A DNA stretch of 57,716 bases from Chara braunii (Eukaryota > Streptophyta > Charophyceae > Charales > Characeae), in NCBI GenBank assembly GCA_003427395.1, contig BFEA01000723.1:510867-568582 (forward strand). The letters run 5' to 3'. The position numbers were made by a program, and so were the translations under genes. The notes under the pieces are model-generated. The model did not search any database, had not been told where the DNA came from, and saw only the letters and a program-made list of their open reading frames with translations. Positions 20,594-31,776 of the stretch are shown piece after piece (the first letter of the stretch is position 1; each line of letters starts with the position of its first letter).

Positions 20594-21394
20594 GTGCCAA
20601 TCGTCATCATGGATGACTATCCCATCCAGGGCCTGTTGGCCCTCTCTGTTCTATTGGGCCCACTGTTCCGGTTCATGTTCCCACTGGGGTTCGGACGCGT
20701 GTGTACGTCCCGAATGTTAATGCGATCTGGGACAATAAAACCTGGGCCCACACCTGCCGAACAGGCAGAGATTGACCGCAGGTTGGCAGAGAAAAAGAAA
20801 GAAAGGGAGGCTAAAAAGAAACAGAAAGAAGAAGAGGCAAAGAGAAAGCTGAAAGAAAAGATGGATAAAGAGTTAGAAAAAGAATTGAAAAGTATTCGAG
20901 AAGAAGACGAAGAAGAAGAACAGGAAGAAGGGGAGACATTGCAAAGACGTCGTCACCTTGACATACCTGAGAGTAGTACAACAAGTCGGCTTCCCGTTGA
21001 ACCGTTGGATTGGGCTGGTCAGTACTACTACTCCAACGAACCGTTAAGAGAGTCTGAAGAGGAACGAGATACGTTCATCGCAAAGTTGGCCACTGTAACA
21101 GACATAGCCGAACGAAATCTGATGTTGGAGGAGAAGAGAGCTGAACTGAATAATAAGTTGTTAGCAGCCCGAAAACAAGAAGTGGAAGAAAAAAAGAAAC
21201 TGCAGGCAGAGGGGGAAAAATTGCAGAAGGCATTAGAAGCTCAAAAGGATAAACCCTCTGCAACAGAAGAACAACTTGCTCTCCTCAGAGAGGCCGTCCT
21301 CAACACAAGGCAGGACATGGCCTTGATGCGTCAGACGTTACAAAGAGTGGAAACACATCGAGTTGAATTCGAATCCGTTGGAACAATTTCCTAG
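20594..21394 (+). pseudogene. gag: Ty3-B gag, N-terminal coiled-coil part
   Basis: A 266-codon frame; the likely start is the ATG at 20624 or 20717, because the first track codons lie in leader. It has a conserved-looking start TIKPGPTPAEQAEIDRRLAEKK, then a long Lys/Glu-rich helix (about residues 60-120, EEDEEEEQEEGE), a middle block around 'PLDWAGQYYYSNEPLRESEEER', and a second charged coiled coil (LNNKLLAARKQEVEEKKKLQ). The C-terminus resembles 'EEQLALLREAVL'. This is gag-like charge organisation without a typical capsid domain in the readable part. It ends in TAG at 21392. Confidence 0.7.
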
Positions 21395-22375
21395 AAAAGT
21401 CAGCAAAGGATGTTGACCAACATGTCCAGACATGAGGAGGGGATGGTGATGACGATGGCGATGATGACAAGAAGGGAAAAAGAATTGGGGATCCAAAGGA
21501 AAAACTTCCACAGGAAGTAGGGCAGGCTAGTAAGATTAAACTTAAACTGTCGTGGACCTATAATGGGAAGAAAGACTTGATCATACAAGTTATATTTTCT
21601 TTCAACTATGGATGAATTGTTGTAATGCCCTGACCATGGACTGACACCTGCCCAGATTTTGAATAGTTTTGCACGAGCACTTCCTGATCCCTCAAGAACC
21701 CAACTTTATCCCCGTGTTAAGGAAGAAGGAATGATGTACGAGAAGTTCGGCAAGATCGCAATAGATCATGCTGGCTTCCTCGCTGAAGCCAATTATTGCC
21801 ACTATTGGAAAGATCTGCAAGCAGGAAAGAAGTGACAAAACCGCACTATCTCAGGGTCTATACCTGGGAAGAATAGTCTCCTTCTAACCTTTGAAGAAGG
21901 AGGCGCCGAGACCATTTCCTGGGATCAGGTAGATTATGGTCTCGATGAACTCAGCGGACCGGTAGCTTAGGAGGGGAGTTACGCGGTCGTTGTAGCCCGC
22001 GGAGGAAGGCGTCAAGGAAGAGGGTGTGGCCGAGGAAGAGGAGGTCGCGGCCATGGTGGACGAGGATACGACACCCAGAGGGGTGGTGGTGAAGGAAGCC
22101 ACTTCGTGGGAGGAAGGGAAAATGGTCCCTCGCAAGGTGGCCGTGGTACTTACTCCACCTGGGGTAGAGGAAGGGGCACGTGGTATAACAAGTGGGATAA
22201 GCCATACCCACCACATCCAGGTCTACCCGAAGGGGAGCATTGGGAAAAGTTGGGAATCACAGAAAAAGTGTGGCAAGAAAGAAAAGCCGCCAACCAGTGC
22301 CTAAAATGTGGGGACCCCGACCACATTGTACCCTATTGGCCCGACTATAGGGGAGCAAAAGGGAACAACCAGTAG
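21395..22375 (+). pseudogene. gag: Ty3-B gag, C-terminal part with RGG-rich region and damaged zinc knuckle
   Basis: From 21395 to 21970 the frames are broken by many stops. After TAG at 21968-21970 the same frame as the first gag piece is open to 22375. It begins with an Arg/Gly-rich RNA-binding-like segment (GGRRQGRGCGRGRGGRGHGG), then more RG repeats, then 'CLKCGDPDHIVPYW', a CCHC knuckle in which the last Cys is replaced by Trp (TGG). Zinc binding would be impaired. The pol frame is -1 relative to this one and opens just upstream of the stop. Confidence 0.75.
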
Positions 22376-22992
22376 AGGTCTCAGTTGCGTCTACCGGGGC
22401 TTCGAATGTTGAAAAATCAGAATCCTCCCAGTCGAAGGCTCCAATGGCAGAAACTGAAGAGGAAGACAGTCCCCATCTAGTACACTGTCCAGAGGTGGCA
22501 AACGTATGCATCTCTCTAGATGGATCCCTCGCTGGCGTGGGTGATGAGTTGGCCGCTCGTCGCCGAGCCTGGACTGAAATGAGGAAGAAGAAAGGATAGC
22601 TAATAATTGCAGATCTTGAAATAAATAGAATAAGAGTAGGAGGTATGATAGACGGTGGTTCTACACGCAGTTATATTAGTAAGAAAGGGTTGCAGAAACT
22701 GCGTCTTGGGCTTAAAGTTAAACGATTGAATGAGCTCATTGTAAGTAAGTTGGCTAATAGTACTGAAGTTGTTATGGATCGATACGTCGAGGGAGTTCAA
22801 GTATACTTTCGGTTAGAGGCAGAGGGGAAGGTGGAACGTGTTCTCCACTCTTTGACCTTCTTGGTGGAGGATAACTTGCCCTTTGATGTGTTGTTAGGTA
22901 TGGATTGGGGAGACGCTGCTAATGCGGATTTAAAGTTGAGGGAACATGAATGTTGGCTCCCAAGTCCGCAAGGAGGTAAGAAGAAAATTTGA
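22372..22992 (+). pseudogene. pol: Ty3-B linker and protease
   Basis: The frame runs from the gag end through an acidic linker to a TAG at about 22597, then through the protease. The active-site region is MIDGGSTRSYIS (GAC at 22651), D-G-G-S where D-S/T-G is normal. The second hallmark is LPFDVLLGMDWGDA. A TGA at 22990 ends the piece. Same frame as the RT that follows. Confidence 0.85.
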
Positions 22993-24324
22993 CTCTATCA
23001 TGAGTCTGGAAAGGAAAGCAGCCTAGCTCATTGTTGCATGAGTGCCCCAGCGTTCGCTCGCCATGTAAGGAAATATAACTTGTATGATCAAGTCTTTGTT
23101 GCATATGTGCGCCCAGTAAAAGAAGGGGAAAGTCAGAAGGAGGTTAGATCCCAAGAAGTTGAAAGAATACTAAAAGAGTTCGCAGATGTGGCTGAAGCCC
23201 CAAGTGGTGTGGTAGAAAGACCAATCAAGCACCGCATTGATATTATTCCAGGGAGTTCACCTCCTAAGGGGCCTATCTATCGTATGTCGCCCCAAGAATT
23301 GGATGAATTGTGAACCCAACTAGATGAGTTGTTGAAAAATGGATAGATAAGACCTAGTTTCTCGCCCTATGGTGCGCCTGTACTCTTTGTACCCAAGAAG
23401 GATGGCGGCGTTCGCATGTGTATAGATTATAAGAGATTAAATGATATAACAGTGAAAAATGTTGAACCATTAACGCGAATAGATGATTTGTTGGATCGCG
23501 TGCAGGGTAGCAAAATATTTTCAAAGATTGACTTGAAATCCGGCTACCATCAAATTGAAGTTGAGCCGGAAGACCAACATAAGACTGCCTTCAGGACAAG
23601 GTATGGACACTATGAGTTTATAGTTTTGCCCTTTGGTCTAACAAATGCCCCTGCCACTTTCCAAAGAACGATGAACGAACTTTTTCGTGAATGGCTTGAC
23701 AAATTTGTTGTTATTTATCTAGATGATATTTTGATTTTTAGTAAAGACGAGAAAGAACATATTGAGCACCTTCGACTTGTGCTAAATAAACTGCGAGAAG
23801 CAAAACTCAAGCTAAACCCAAAGAAGTGTGAATGGGCTAAGCGTCAGGTTCTATATTTGGGACATGTGATTGATGGAGATGAGGTTAAATCAGAAAATGT
23901 CAAAATAGCAGCAATCAGAGATTGGCCAAACCCCCGCGCCTTGACTGAGTTGCGATCGTTCCTTGGGTTAGCCAACTACTATCGAAAGTTTGTGAGACAC
24001 TTTACGATAATAGCTGCTCCCCTTCGCAGGTTGCTCAAGAAAGAAGTAATTTGGAAGTGGAATTCAGACTGCACGATGTCATTTAAGCGTCTGAAAAAGT
24101 GTTTGATCAACTGCCCGGTTTTGAAAGTGGCGGACCCTTCCTTGCCTTTTGTGGTCACAACCGACGCTAGTCAATATGGTATAGGTGTTGTACTCCAGCA
24201 AGATGATGGACATGGATACAGACCTGTGGAGATTATGTCTTGCCGGTTGCCTAACGAGAAAGTGGTCGCTTCGACGTATGAAAGAGAGTTGTATGCTCTT
24301 CGTGAGGCTCTCAATCATTGGTGA
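22993..24324 (+). pseudogene. pol: Ty3-B reverse transcriptase and RNase H start
   Basis: In-frame with the protease. Hallmarks: PPKGPIYRMSPQELDEL, a TGA at 23311 (Arg expected), a TAG at 23344 (the Trp of 'GWIRPS'), YGAPVLFVPKKDGGVRMCIDY, FSKIDLKSGYHQI, LPFGLTNAPATFQ, YLDDILIFS (intact), VLYLGHVI, FLGLANYYRKFV. The RNase H begins with FVVTTDASQYGIGVVLQQDD. A TGA at 24322, expected Arg in 'HWRHYL', closes the piece. Apart from the stops this is the best preserved RT in the window. Confidence 0.94.
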
Positions 24325-24984
24325 CACTATCTTATGGGAAGGCATTTTAAGGTATAAAGTGACCATGAAACACTTCGCTAGCTCAAAATGCAAGCTCGAA
24401 TGACACCTAAGTTAACAAGGTGGGTTGCGGAGATTGATCTGTTTGACTTTGAGCTAAAGCCAGTAAAGGGTAAATATAATGTCGTTGCTGATGCACTAAG
24501 TCGTATATCTGACTTTTTCGGTGCCATTGTGACATATTTAGATGTTGGTACTAATCTACAAGAGAAGATTAGGAGTGTGTATTCCTCTGATCTTGTCTAT
24601 GGAACGATGATTAAGCGTGTACAAGAAGCGCCAGCAGAGTTTCCTGATCACAAGGTTACTCAGGGTCTATTGTTTGAAAGAACTGATGTGAATGATAGGC
24701 TATGCATACCGAATGATGAAACGATCAAGAGCTTGATCTTAGGGGAATGTCATGATACCGAAGGCCACTTTGGGTGGAAGAAGACCGATGGGACTTTGTT
24801 ACGTTCCTACACCTGGCCTCGCATGAAAGCAGACTGCATCGCGTATGTGCAAGGTTGTCAAGTGTGCCAAAGAAACAAAAGCACCACACAATCTCCCCTT
24901 GGGTTGCTCAAGCCCTTGCCTATCCCTACAGGCCTTGGAGACTCTGTATCTATAGACTTCATGGATACTAAGGTGAAAAGCTGA
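24325..24984 (+). pseudogene. pol: Ty3-B RNase H end, tether and integrase N-terminus
   Basis: Still the same frame; stops at 24355 (TAA) and 24379 (TAG, Trp expected). The open piece 24388-24984 holds the RNase H end (KGKYNVVADALSRI), the zinc-binding domain (ECHDTEGHFGWKK...CQVCQRNK) and the first catalytic region SVSIDFMD, then TGA at 24982. Confidence 0.9.
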
Positions 24985-25301
24985 AACGAAAAAACCCAAG
25001 TGATGGTAATAGTGGATAGGTTCACTAAGTATGATGTCTTTGTAGCTTTGCCTTCGGAAGCGAAGACTGTTTGGTGATTTGGGAGTTCTTTAACCACTGG
25101 GTAAAAGATTTTGGACATCCCTTGACTATTGTAAGTGACAGAGATACAAGGTTCACAAGTGAACAATGGCAGCAACTAATGAATGTGTATGGCTCTAAGT
25201 TGACTATGTCGTCAGGTAGACATCCTGAGACTAATGGCCAAGTTGAGCAGATGAACAAGATATTGCAACAGACTTTGCGCATGTACATTCGTCTCGACTA
25301 G
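24985..25301 (+). pseudogene. pol: Ty3-B integrase core
   Basis: After the TGA the frame continues as 'VMVIVDRFTKYDVFVALP', then a one-base-type frameshift near 25068 moves to the frame 25071-25301. That piece contains the second Asp (VSDRDTRFTSEQW) and the Glu region (RHPETNGQVEQMNKILQQ). It stops at 25299 (TAG). Confidence 0.88.
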
Positions 25302-26040
25302 ATTGAATGGGATGAACATTTGCCTAAGGTTGCTAGTGCCTATAACAACTCTGTGCATCTGTCTACATGTAAGACTCCTATGGAGTTACATCTGGGATGA
25401 CGCCACACAAACCCATTGATCGATTAAACCCGGATCAAGTACATAAGCTTCCTCTAGGAACTAGTGAATTCGCAATTCAATACCAAAAGGACATTTAGAA
25501 GGTAAAGGAAAATATAATAAAGCACAACATCAAATGATTGAACAGGCGAATAAACACAGATGACCATCTCAATTTACTGTAGGAGACTTAGTTTGGGTAA
25601 AGTCTAAGGAGTTCGCTCCTGAGGAAAACATTTCTCAAAAACTCCTACCCGCCTACAGAGGGCCTTGGCAAGTCTTAGACGTGATTGGAGATGTAGATGG
25701 TCCTTCGTATGTTATTGAGATTCCTTTACACCTACATACCTATCCAGTGTTCCACGCATCCAAACTCTTACCTTGTGTAACAAAGGAGTTATTTCCAAGT
25801 CGCAGATCAGCGATACCTCCAAGTATGAGTGGGAAGTATGACGTGGAAAAGATTGTTGCAGAAAGTACTTTCCACACTGGTCGTAGAGGCAGACCACAGC
25901 GTCAATATAAGGTGAGATTTGCATACCAGGATCCTAGTGAAGATCGCTGGTTCACAAGAGAAAAATTGTTAGATTTTGCACCTCATATTGTGTCTACATA
26001 TGAAAGAGAAAGGAGAGGAATCCACATCATTGATAGGTAA
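25302..26040 (+). pseudogene. pol: Ty3-B integrase C-terminus and chromodomain
   Basis: Up to about 25640 there are several stops and frame changes (YNNSVHLSTCKTPMELHLG is recognisable). Then the open piece 25681-26040 holds the GPY/F end (PSYVIEIPLHLHTYPVFHAS) and a clear chromodomain: YDVEKIVAESTFH, QYKVRFAYQDPSEDRWFTREKL, HIVSTYERE. This makes Ty3-B a chromovirus. The stop at 26038 is 40 bases before the 3' LTR. Confidence 0.9.
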
Positions 26041-26079
26041 ATGATTTCTCAGAGGACTTCGAAACTAGGCCGGCGAGAG

Positions 26080-27188
26080 TAAAAGGGTCTTTACTCGATA
26101 CAGGCCTTGTAAAAGTAAAGCATCGTGAAGGGGTATCTCGCCAGGACCCAGAAATGTGAAAGCAGGTCAAAGGTCAGGTTCTCTATCAAAGGGCACATTC
26201 TAAACTAAAGCAAAAGTCATTGCAGAAGGACATACCTGTTTGCCAGGAGGTGCACATGTCATGTCTGTTCAAATAAGGGTGTGTTTGTATGTGCAGTTAG
26301 TGTGTCTGTTCGCGCAGAAAGGGAGTGTCTATTCACACAATGTGAATGTCTATTCAGGCAGTAGGTGTGTCTGTTCGTCCAAAGTTGTGCCTGTGCGAAA
26401 GTAAGTCAATAAACAGAGTCCCAGTTCTGGTCTAAGCCTATGGGACAGTCCAGATCCAGACGTCCAAGTCCAAATCTAGGTCGAGAGGCCTCAGCAACAG
26501 TTGACTTCATTGGGACAGTACTGGGACACATGCAATGCAGGGTCTCGGACAAAGGAAGGCCTGAATGAGCCAATGCAGACCCAGCGAGAAGAGGCCAGCA
26601 CTATAAAAGCCACAGCCAGCCTCATTTCAAGCCAGATCTCCACTGGCATTCTGCGCGTGGAAGTGCTGAGGCACTTGTGCGCCAGTCAGAAGGAGCAGTG
26701 GTGGAGGAAGAAGATGCGCTATGTGAGGAAGAAGACTGTGCGCTGGACAGAGATGCAGCCATAGCTGCCCAGCAAGTTAGTATAGACTTAGAGGGTTAGT
26801 GGCAGTTATCTATGAGTAGCATTCAGAGTAGATCCTTGTGAGTGAGGAGCGTGTATGCATCGTAGGAGGAAGGGACTGAGACAAAGAGTGTTCATGCGAG
26901 GTTTTGCTATGAGGAATACATACCTGAGTTGGATGTGAACTGCAGAGGTGGCGCTGATGTGTAGCAGCCACTTAGTTGAGTAGGATGAGAGATTTGCAGA
27001 GCGCTGATGAGCGCTGGACTCAGGAAACTAAGAAACTCTTTGTAATCATAATTTTAATAATATAAGTTGTGCATCTCGGTTCTCTTCTCATCTACCTTTG
27101 TCTAATGTGTGGGACTTTCAATCATTGTGTGCGAGGATGATGCATGACATGTACACTCTTGCGTGAGATGGTCCCCAGGACCCATGAG
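26080..27188 (+). repeat. 3' LTR of Ty3-B with TATA box
   Basis: About 1.1 kb. TATAAAA at 26602-26608 sits about half-way, a sensible U3/R promoter position; the equivalent in the 5' LTR falls in the gap. The end reads CCCATG followed by agg, whereas the 5' copy ends CCCATGCA, so the last bases are changed. No target-site duplication is evident. Confidence 0.85.
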
Positions 27189-29302
27189 GAAGTTCGAGGA
27201 GGAAGGAGGAAGGACAATTGAGTGATATGGAAGGTAGTTGGGTTGGTGGAGAGTGGTCTTGGTGATGACTTTCTATCGGGCTATTATCGATCCTCCTTGG
27301 AAGCGAGGATGGTGTGTTGGTGTGGATGGGGGGTGTGGGGAGGGGTTGGGGGGGCGGGGATGGCAGGGCACTGTGGTGTGAAGATGAGCAAGGGGTGGAT
27401 GGAGAGAAACGGTGGGCTATGGACTTGTGATTTTGAGTGAGTTAGGTGCTGGGTGTCCGTCGAGCGATCATCTAGTGAAGCAGGGTCTGGGACTGTCTCT
27501 TATACACATCTAGATGTGTATAAGAGACAGGCAGGGCACTGTGGTGTGAAGATGAGCAAGGGGTGGATGGAGAGAAACGGTGGGCTATGGACTTGTGATT
27601 TTGAGTGAGTTAGGTGCTGGGTGTCCGTCGAGCGATCATCTAGTGAAGCAGGGTCTGGGATGTATCTGGTCCATCCTTTTTCTTAAAATCGGTTGAGTGA
27701 AATTGGTCATGTGCTCGGCACTGGAGACGAATCGAGCGTAGTACTATTCCCCTCTTGTCTGTCTGTGCAAAGGGGATCGACGATGAAATGAACGCTTGCC
27801 TCTCTACTCATACGCATGTGTCCTACCGTGTGAACTTACTAAAAAGTTAAAACAGGAAAAGCTAAACTTTACACTTCATCTTGCTGTCTGCATCTGTATC
27901 CGGTGAAAATATAAATCCTGATCCCACGAATTATGTTTGATTTTTTTCCTTTTTCTTTCCCCCGTGTGCTTTTTCCCACGAGTTCCCCGCACCCCGCCAG
28001 TTGTTGTCCATAAAAGAGTACCTCGCAGTTCTTTGGAGGGTATTCTTGAAATCACTATCATGAAATGAAAGATCACTGTTTGAAACGGATAGTTCCAAAA
28101 CAAATGTTCATATCAGACATATCTTGATTCTTGAATCTTTATCCAGAATAAGAAGAAGCACCACGCCTGAGTCCCCCTCTGTTCCATATCCAAGTAAAGG
28201 GGTTCTGGACGATCTTGACAGCAGCTTGCTCTGTTGCTGTGAGATGCATACAGTGAATGCCTTGTGAGACAGACCATGCCTAGTAGTCCTGAATAGAGAT
28301 ATTGTGCCCAGCTGATTCCATAAGAATTTGAACTTATGGTCTATTCATCAACAGTAATGTCTGTGCACCATTCAGCTATATGGCTGTTTCATTCTTCATT
28401 CCTTCCACCCCTCCTTTTTTTTTGTTTTTTCAAAACCAAAGCCTTTGCTATATTTCAAATGATGTTTGAGGCCGAGGACCTCACAATTCGACCCAGGGTT
28501 ATCCTGGGAGCCTTACCCAGTTCAGCTGACGAGCAACCACTCGGTGCAGACTGTCTTCAACCTTCCCACTCATATGTATCCTAACTGTGACTTCTATACT
28601 CCTCTCGGATACTCTAGCTGTCGGCTATTCTTGACGCTCTAGGGCGATGAACCAATTCCGATGAGGCCTCAATCTCTTCAGCTATCATACTTCGTTGCGA
28701 GCTGCTGCTCTGGTTTATTAAACCCTAAACCCTAGTTGTTCCTTTTCATGCTAGATCCAGACCCACACTTGATCTCGGTGACCGAGCCGGCTCCAGCGGG
28801 TCTGACGCTCCTGAATGCTCTCCTCCCTGTTGAGCCTGTGTGATCCTCCTGTTATTTCTTGGTAGCTTCCTTTCGCCTTTCTTGCCTTCTTTTTGCCCTT
28901 CTTTCTTCCTTTTTTTTCCTCCTTTCCTCAACTTTTTCATTTCTTCTCTTCATTCTTCCTCTATTCTTCTGGCATTATTTCTTTTCTTCTTTCTTTTCTC
29001 CGTTGTTGTGGTATTGGATTTCTGGTTTAAGCACGAACTGACTTCAATCGACTTACCTTGTGACTGTTTCCCTGACAGCAACTGACGCTAGCAGGTATTG
29101 CCTGTACTAATGCGCCCTTCAAGACTGAAGACTGCTCCAAACTGTGCATGATTACTTCAGCTGAACTCCTTAATTGCACTGGTGACAGATTTGACGACTT
29201 GAGCCTCCAAGTACTGTCTCAGCCAAATTTAGAGATTTGTGGTGAGTCTTCATCTGTTTGGCTGATCAGGACCCCCACAGCCATTGCTGCACTCCTTCCT
29301 AC
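27189..29302. other. Non-element spacer, no gene recognised
   Basis: G-rich at 27300-27420, containing the adapter artefact described separately. A short plant-type telomere-like CCCTAAACCCTA lies at 28723-28734. Bases 28850-29010 are T/C-rich. Short open frames on both strands have no protein-like features. Confidence 0.5.
27363..27660. other. Assembly artefact: Nextera mate-pair junction adapter between identical copies
   Basis: Bases 27493-27530 are the 19-mer CTGTCTCTTATACACATCT followed directly by its reverse complement AGATGTGTATAAGAGACAG, which is the Tn5 mosaic-end junction made by Nextera mate-pair libraries. The 130 bases before it (27363-27492) and after it (27531-27660) are identical. 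One copy plus the adapter should be removed. Confidence 0.97.
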
Positions 29303-30306
29303 TGCAAGGAAAATGAGCAATAACGAAATGACAGAAATCCCAGAGTGCAAAAATCACATTGAAAGCCAGCAATTCCAGACACTGTCCAGAAAGAAGTAAT
29401 GCACTGATATTCCACCAACGGAGGAACAATTGTCAATGAAAGCATACTCTCGCCACCACCAATATATGTATCCAGAGTCCTTCCTCCTACTTGGCGCTCA
29501 GCACCCGGACTACGGCCTCACAGCTTACTAGCAGCCTACGAAGTGACAATGCCTCCTGTTGATGTCAGCAGCAGAACCGAAGTACATGAAGATGTCGACC
29601 CTTGTAGACCATCACCAAGACCAGGTACGCACCCTGACATCATCATCCTCATCTCTCTCACTATCTCCCTCGTCCTCTCTACCCACGTCTTCTCTCGCAT
29701 GCACGAAGACCACCACCACCTCCACCGGCTATGTCTAAGCCCCAGCCTGGCTATGAAGGCTGGGCTATGGCGCTGCCGTCAGCAGCGCCCTATACCCTCT
29801 TGACGCCCTTGTGCGCCCGCAACTACCTCTAGTGCAGCAAGCAGCCCGCGAGACAAAGCTCCAATAGCGCTGCCGCTCGCAAGTACAAGTGCCAAATGTC
29901 CTCCCTGGCGCCCTGCCCTTTCCTATATGGAAAGTGGCGGGTGCTTTCGCTCGCTTCCCACGTGAGACCGAGTTTCCAGTAGCTTCAGTCTCGGCCAAAG
30001 TGTCTGCACCCAGGCCCATTCAGACAGTGGCCTGGGACCGAATTGGCATACCCAACCACCCAGGCACAAACGTGAGGTGCTCCCCGCCTCTACCATGTGC
30101 CGGAAGAGCCTGGAAGGCTCACAAATATTTTGGATTCTCACGAGCAAGGCGGATGTAACCAACTGGGGCGTGGCAACTGTCTGGCGCCGACCAATATTTG
30201 CAAAAATTGACGAGTTCAGGGCGCATTGACATTCAGGGGGCCAGCCTTCACTTAGGGTGGGCACATGCCTGCTGCAGGGCCCTATGCCGAGGCAATAACC
30301 CTCGCA
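29303..30306 (-). repeat. 3' LTR of Ty3-D
   Basis: 1004 bp; in reverse it starts TGCGAGGG and ends CCTTGCA. A polypurine tract lies immediately upstream on its own strand, which identifies it as the 3' copy. Confidence 0.9.
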
Positions 30307-30320
30307 CTCCCTCCTCTTTT
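30307..30320 (-). other. Polypurine tract of Ty3-D
   Basis: Reverse complement AAAAGAGGAGGGAG abuts the LTR start, matching the Ty3-A tract in place and composition. Confidence 0.87.
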
Positions 30321-31776
30321 ACTTCGATAGTCCTCTGAGAAGTCGTTACACAGCTGGCTGCTTCCCTTTCAATTTTGTTCATAGCTTGAGATAATTTGGG
30401 GAGCAGTCTTCATTAGCTCTTCTCTTGTGAACCACCGATCTTCTTTAGGATCCCTATGGTGTCTGAACCGCACTCGGTACAGCATCTGCGGTTTCAGAGG
30501 GCGTCCCCTGCCTGGAGGCTTGGGCACAGGCATCAGCGTGTGCTCGACAATGTCGTCGATGCCCACGGGTCCATCCGTGGTTGGGGGCAGCATAGATCTT
30601 CTCGAGGGAAACTGCTCAGTTTCAGCGAAAGGTGCCTACTTGGAGGCTTGGAAAACAGGGTGTGTGCGGGCGGAGCTGACCAGGGATGTGAATGACATAT
30701 GAAGGACCATCTGGTTGATTCCCCACTCTATCAAGGATTTCCCAGGGTCCAAAGTACTGTGGCATTAATTTACGTGAGATTCCCAACTCCTGTCCCAACT
30801 CAGATGACCTTACCCAGACTCGTTCACCTACCTGAAATGCAGACTGTCGTCTGTGTTTGTTCTCAGATGCAACCATGGCATCTTGAGGCTTTCTTGATGT
30901 GCTCTACAGCTTGCTGTGGTATCTGTTCATACTTAACAGCAAACTCTATGCTACCAGGTGCTGTGGTTGGCTGGTTTTCAGGCAATAGGAAGTCAAGAGC
31001 AGATTTGGGCTTCCAACCAAGATGCAGCTGGTTGGGGATCTTACCGGTAGTGCTATGCACAGCATTGTTATACAGGCTAGCGATGAGAGATAACTTGTCA
31101 TCCCAGTCATCTTGACTTGGCTTAATATAATGCCAAAACCAAGTGTTGCACTACCCGGTTCATCTGTTCGGCCTGTCCATTTTACTCAGGGTGGTTCCAT
31201 GGTGTCATTTGCAGTCGAGTGCCCATCTGTTGGGCTGTACTTTGCCACAGTTTGCTAGTGAATCTGACATCCTTGTCACTCACAATAGACTTAGGCAGAC
31301 AGAAGTCACGTACCCAGTTGTCCGTAAATAGCTTGATGACATGGTCAGTCCTAGCTGTCTCAAGCATAGCGATTAGTCTAGCATACTTAGTGAACCTGTC
31401 TACAATGACGAAGATGTGTCGTTTACCGCTCTTGCTGGTAACAAGGGTATCCATGAAATCCATGGACACACTTTCACCTGGACCTGCAGAAATGGGCAAG
31501 GGCTTGATAAGCCCTAGCGGTGCCTGCATCTGTGCCTTGTCACGCTGGCAAACCTGGCAAGTTTCTACAAACTTCTTTGCATCATCCATCATTGTGGGCA
31601 AACAGAACTGCTGCAGTAAGTTTGTTGTTGTCTTCTTATAGCCAAAATGTTCGGTTGCATCGTGGCATTCACCTAAAAACTATGCAAAGACTCTTGATTT
31701 GGAACACACAAACGTTTATTCCCAGCCTTCTCAAGGAACAGCAACCCGTCAACCAGCACAAACTCATCCGATGTAT
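30321..31776 (-). pseudogene. pol: Ty3-D integrase and chromodomain
   Basis: Reading down from 31776: 'FVLVDGLLFLEKAGNKRLCV' (just before the integrase zinc domain), then 31601-31182 with CQVCQRDK, first Asp in SVSMDFMDTLV, VDRFTKYARL, second Asp VSDKDVRFTSKLW; a stop (TAA) falls in 'HPESNGQAEQMN'. The next piece has TGKIPNQLHLGWKP and 'FQVGERVWVRSSELGQELGIS'. The chromodomain piece 30593-30369 has IVEHTLMPVPKPPGRGRPLKP, YRVRFRHHRDPKEDRWFTREEL and IISSYEQN. It is cut at 31776 by the Ty3-C insertion. Confidence 0.9.

Larger units (their letters stand above)
18355..27188 (+). mobile_element. Ty3-B: degenerate chromovirus-type LTR retrotransposon
   Basis: About 8.8 kb including an N gap. LTRs at both ends match: 192 bases before the gap and 432 after it line up with the 3' copy. 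PBS, gag, protease, RT, RNase H, integrase and chromodomain follow in Ty3 order. From 22372 to 24984 pol stays in one frame with single-base stops, so decay here is mostly by substitution. It is a different family from Ty3-A/D and Ty3-C. Confidence 0.93.

Noticed and set aside
28723-28734. Interstitial telomere-like CCCTAAACCCTA
   Set aside because: Fewer than two full repeats; such a match is expected by chance and may just resemble plant telomere sequence.
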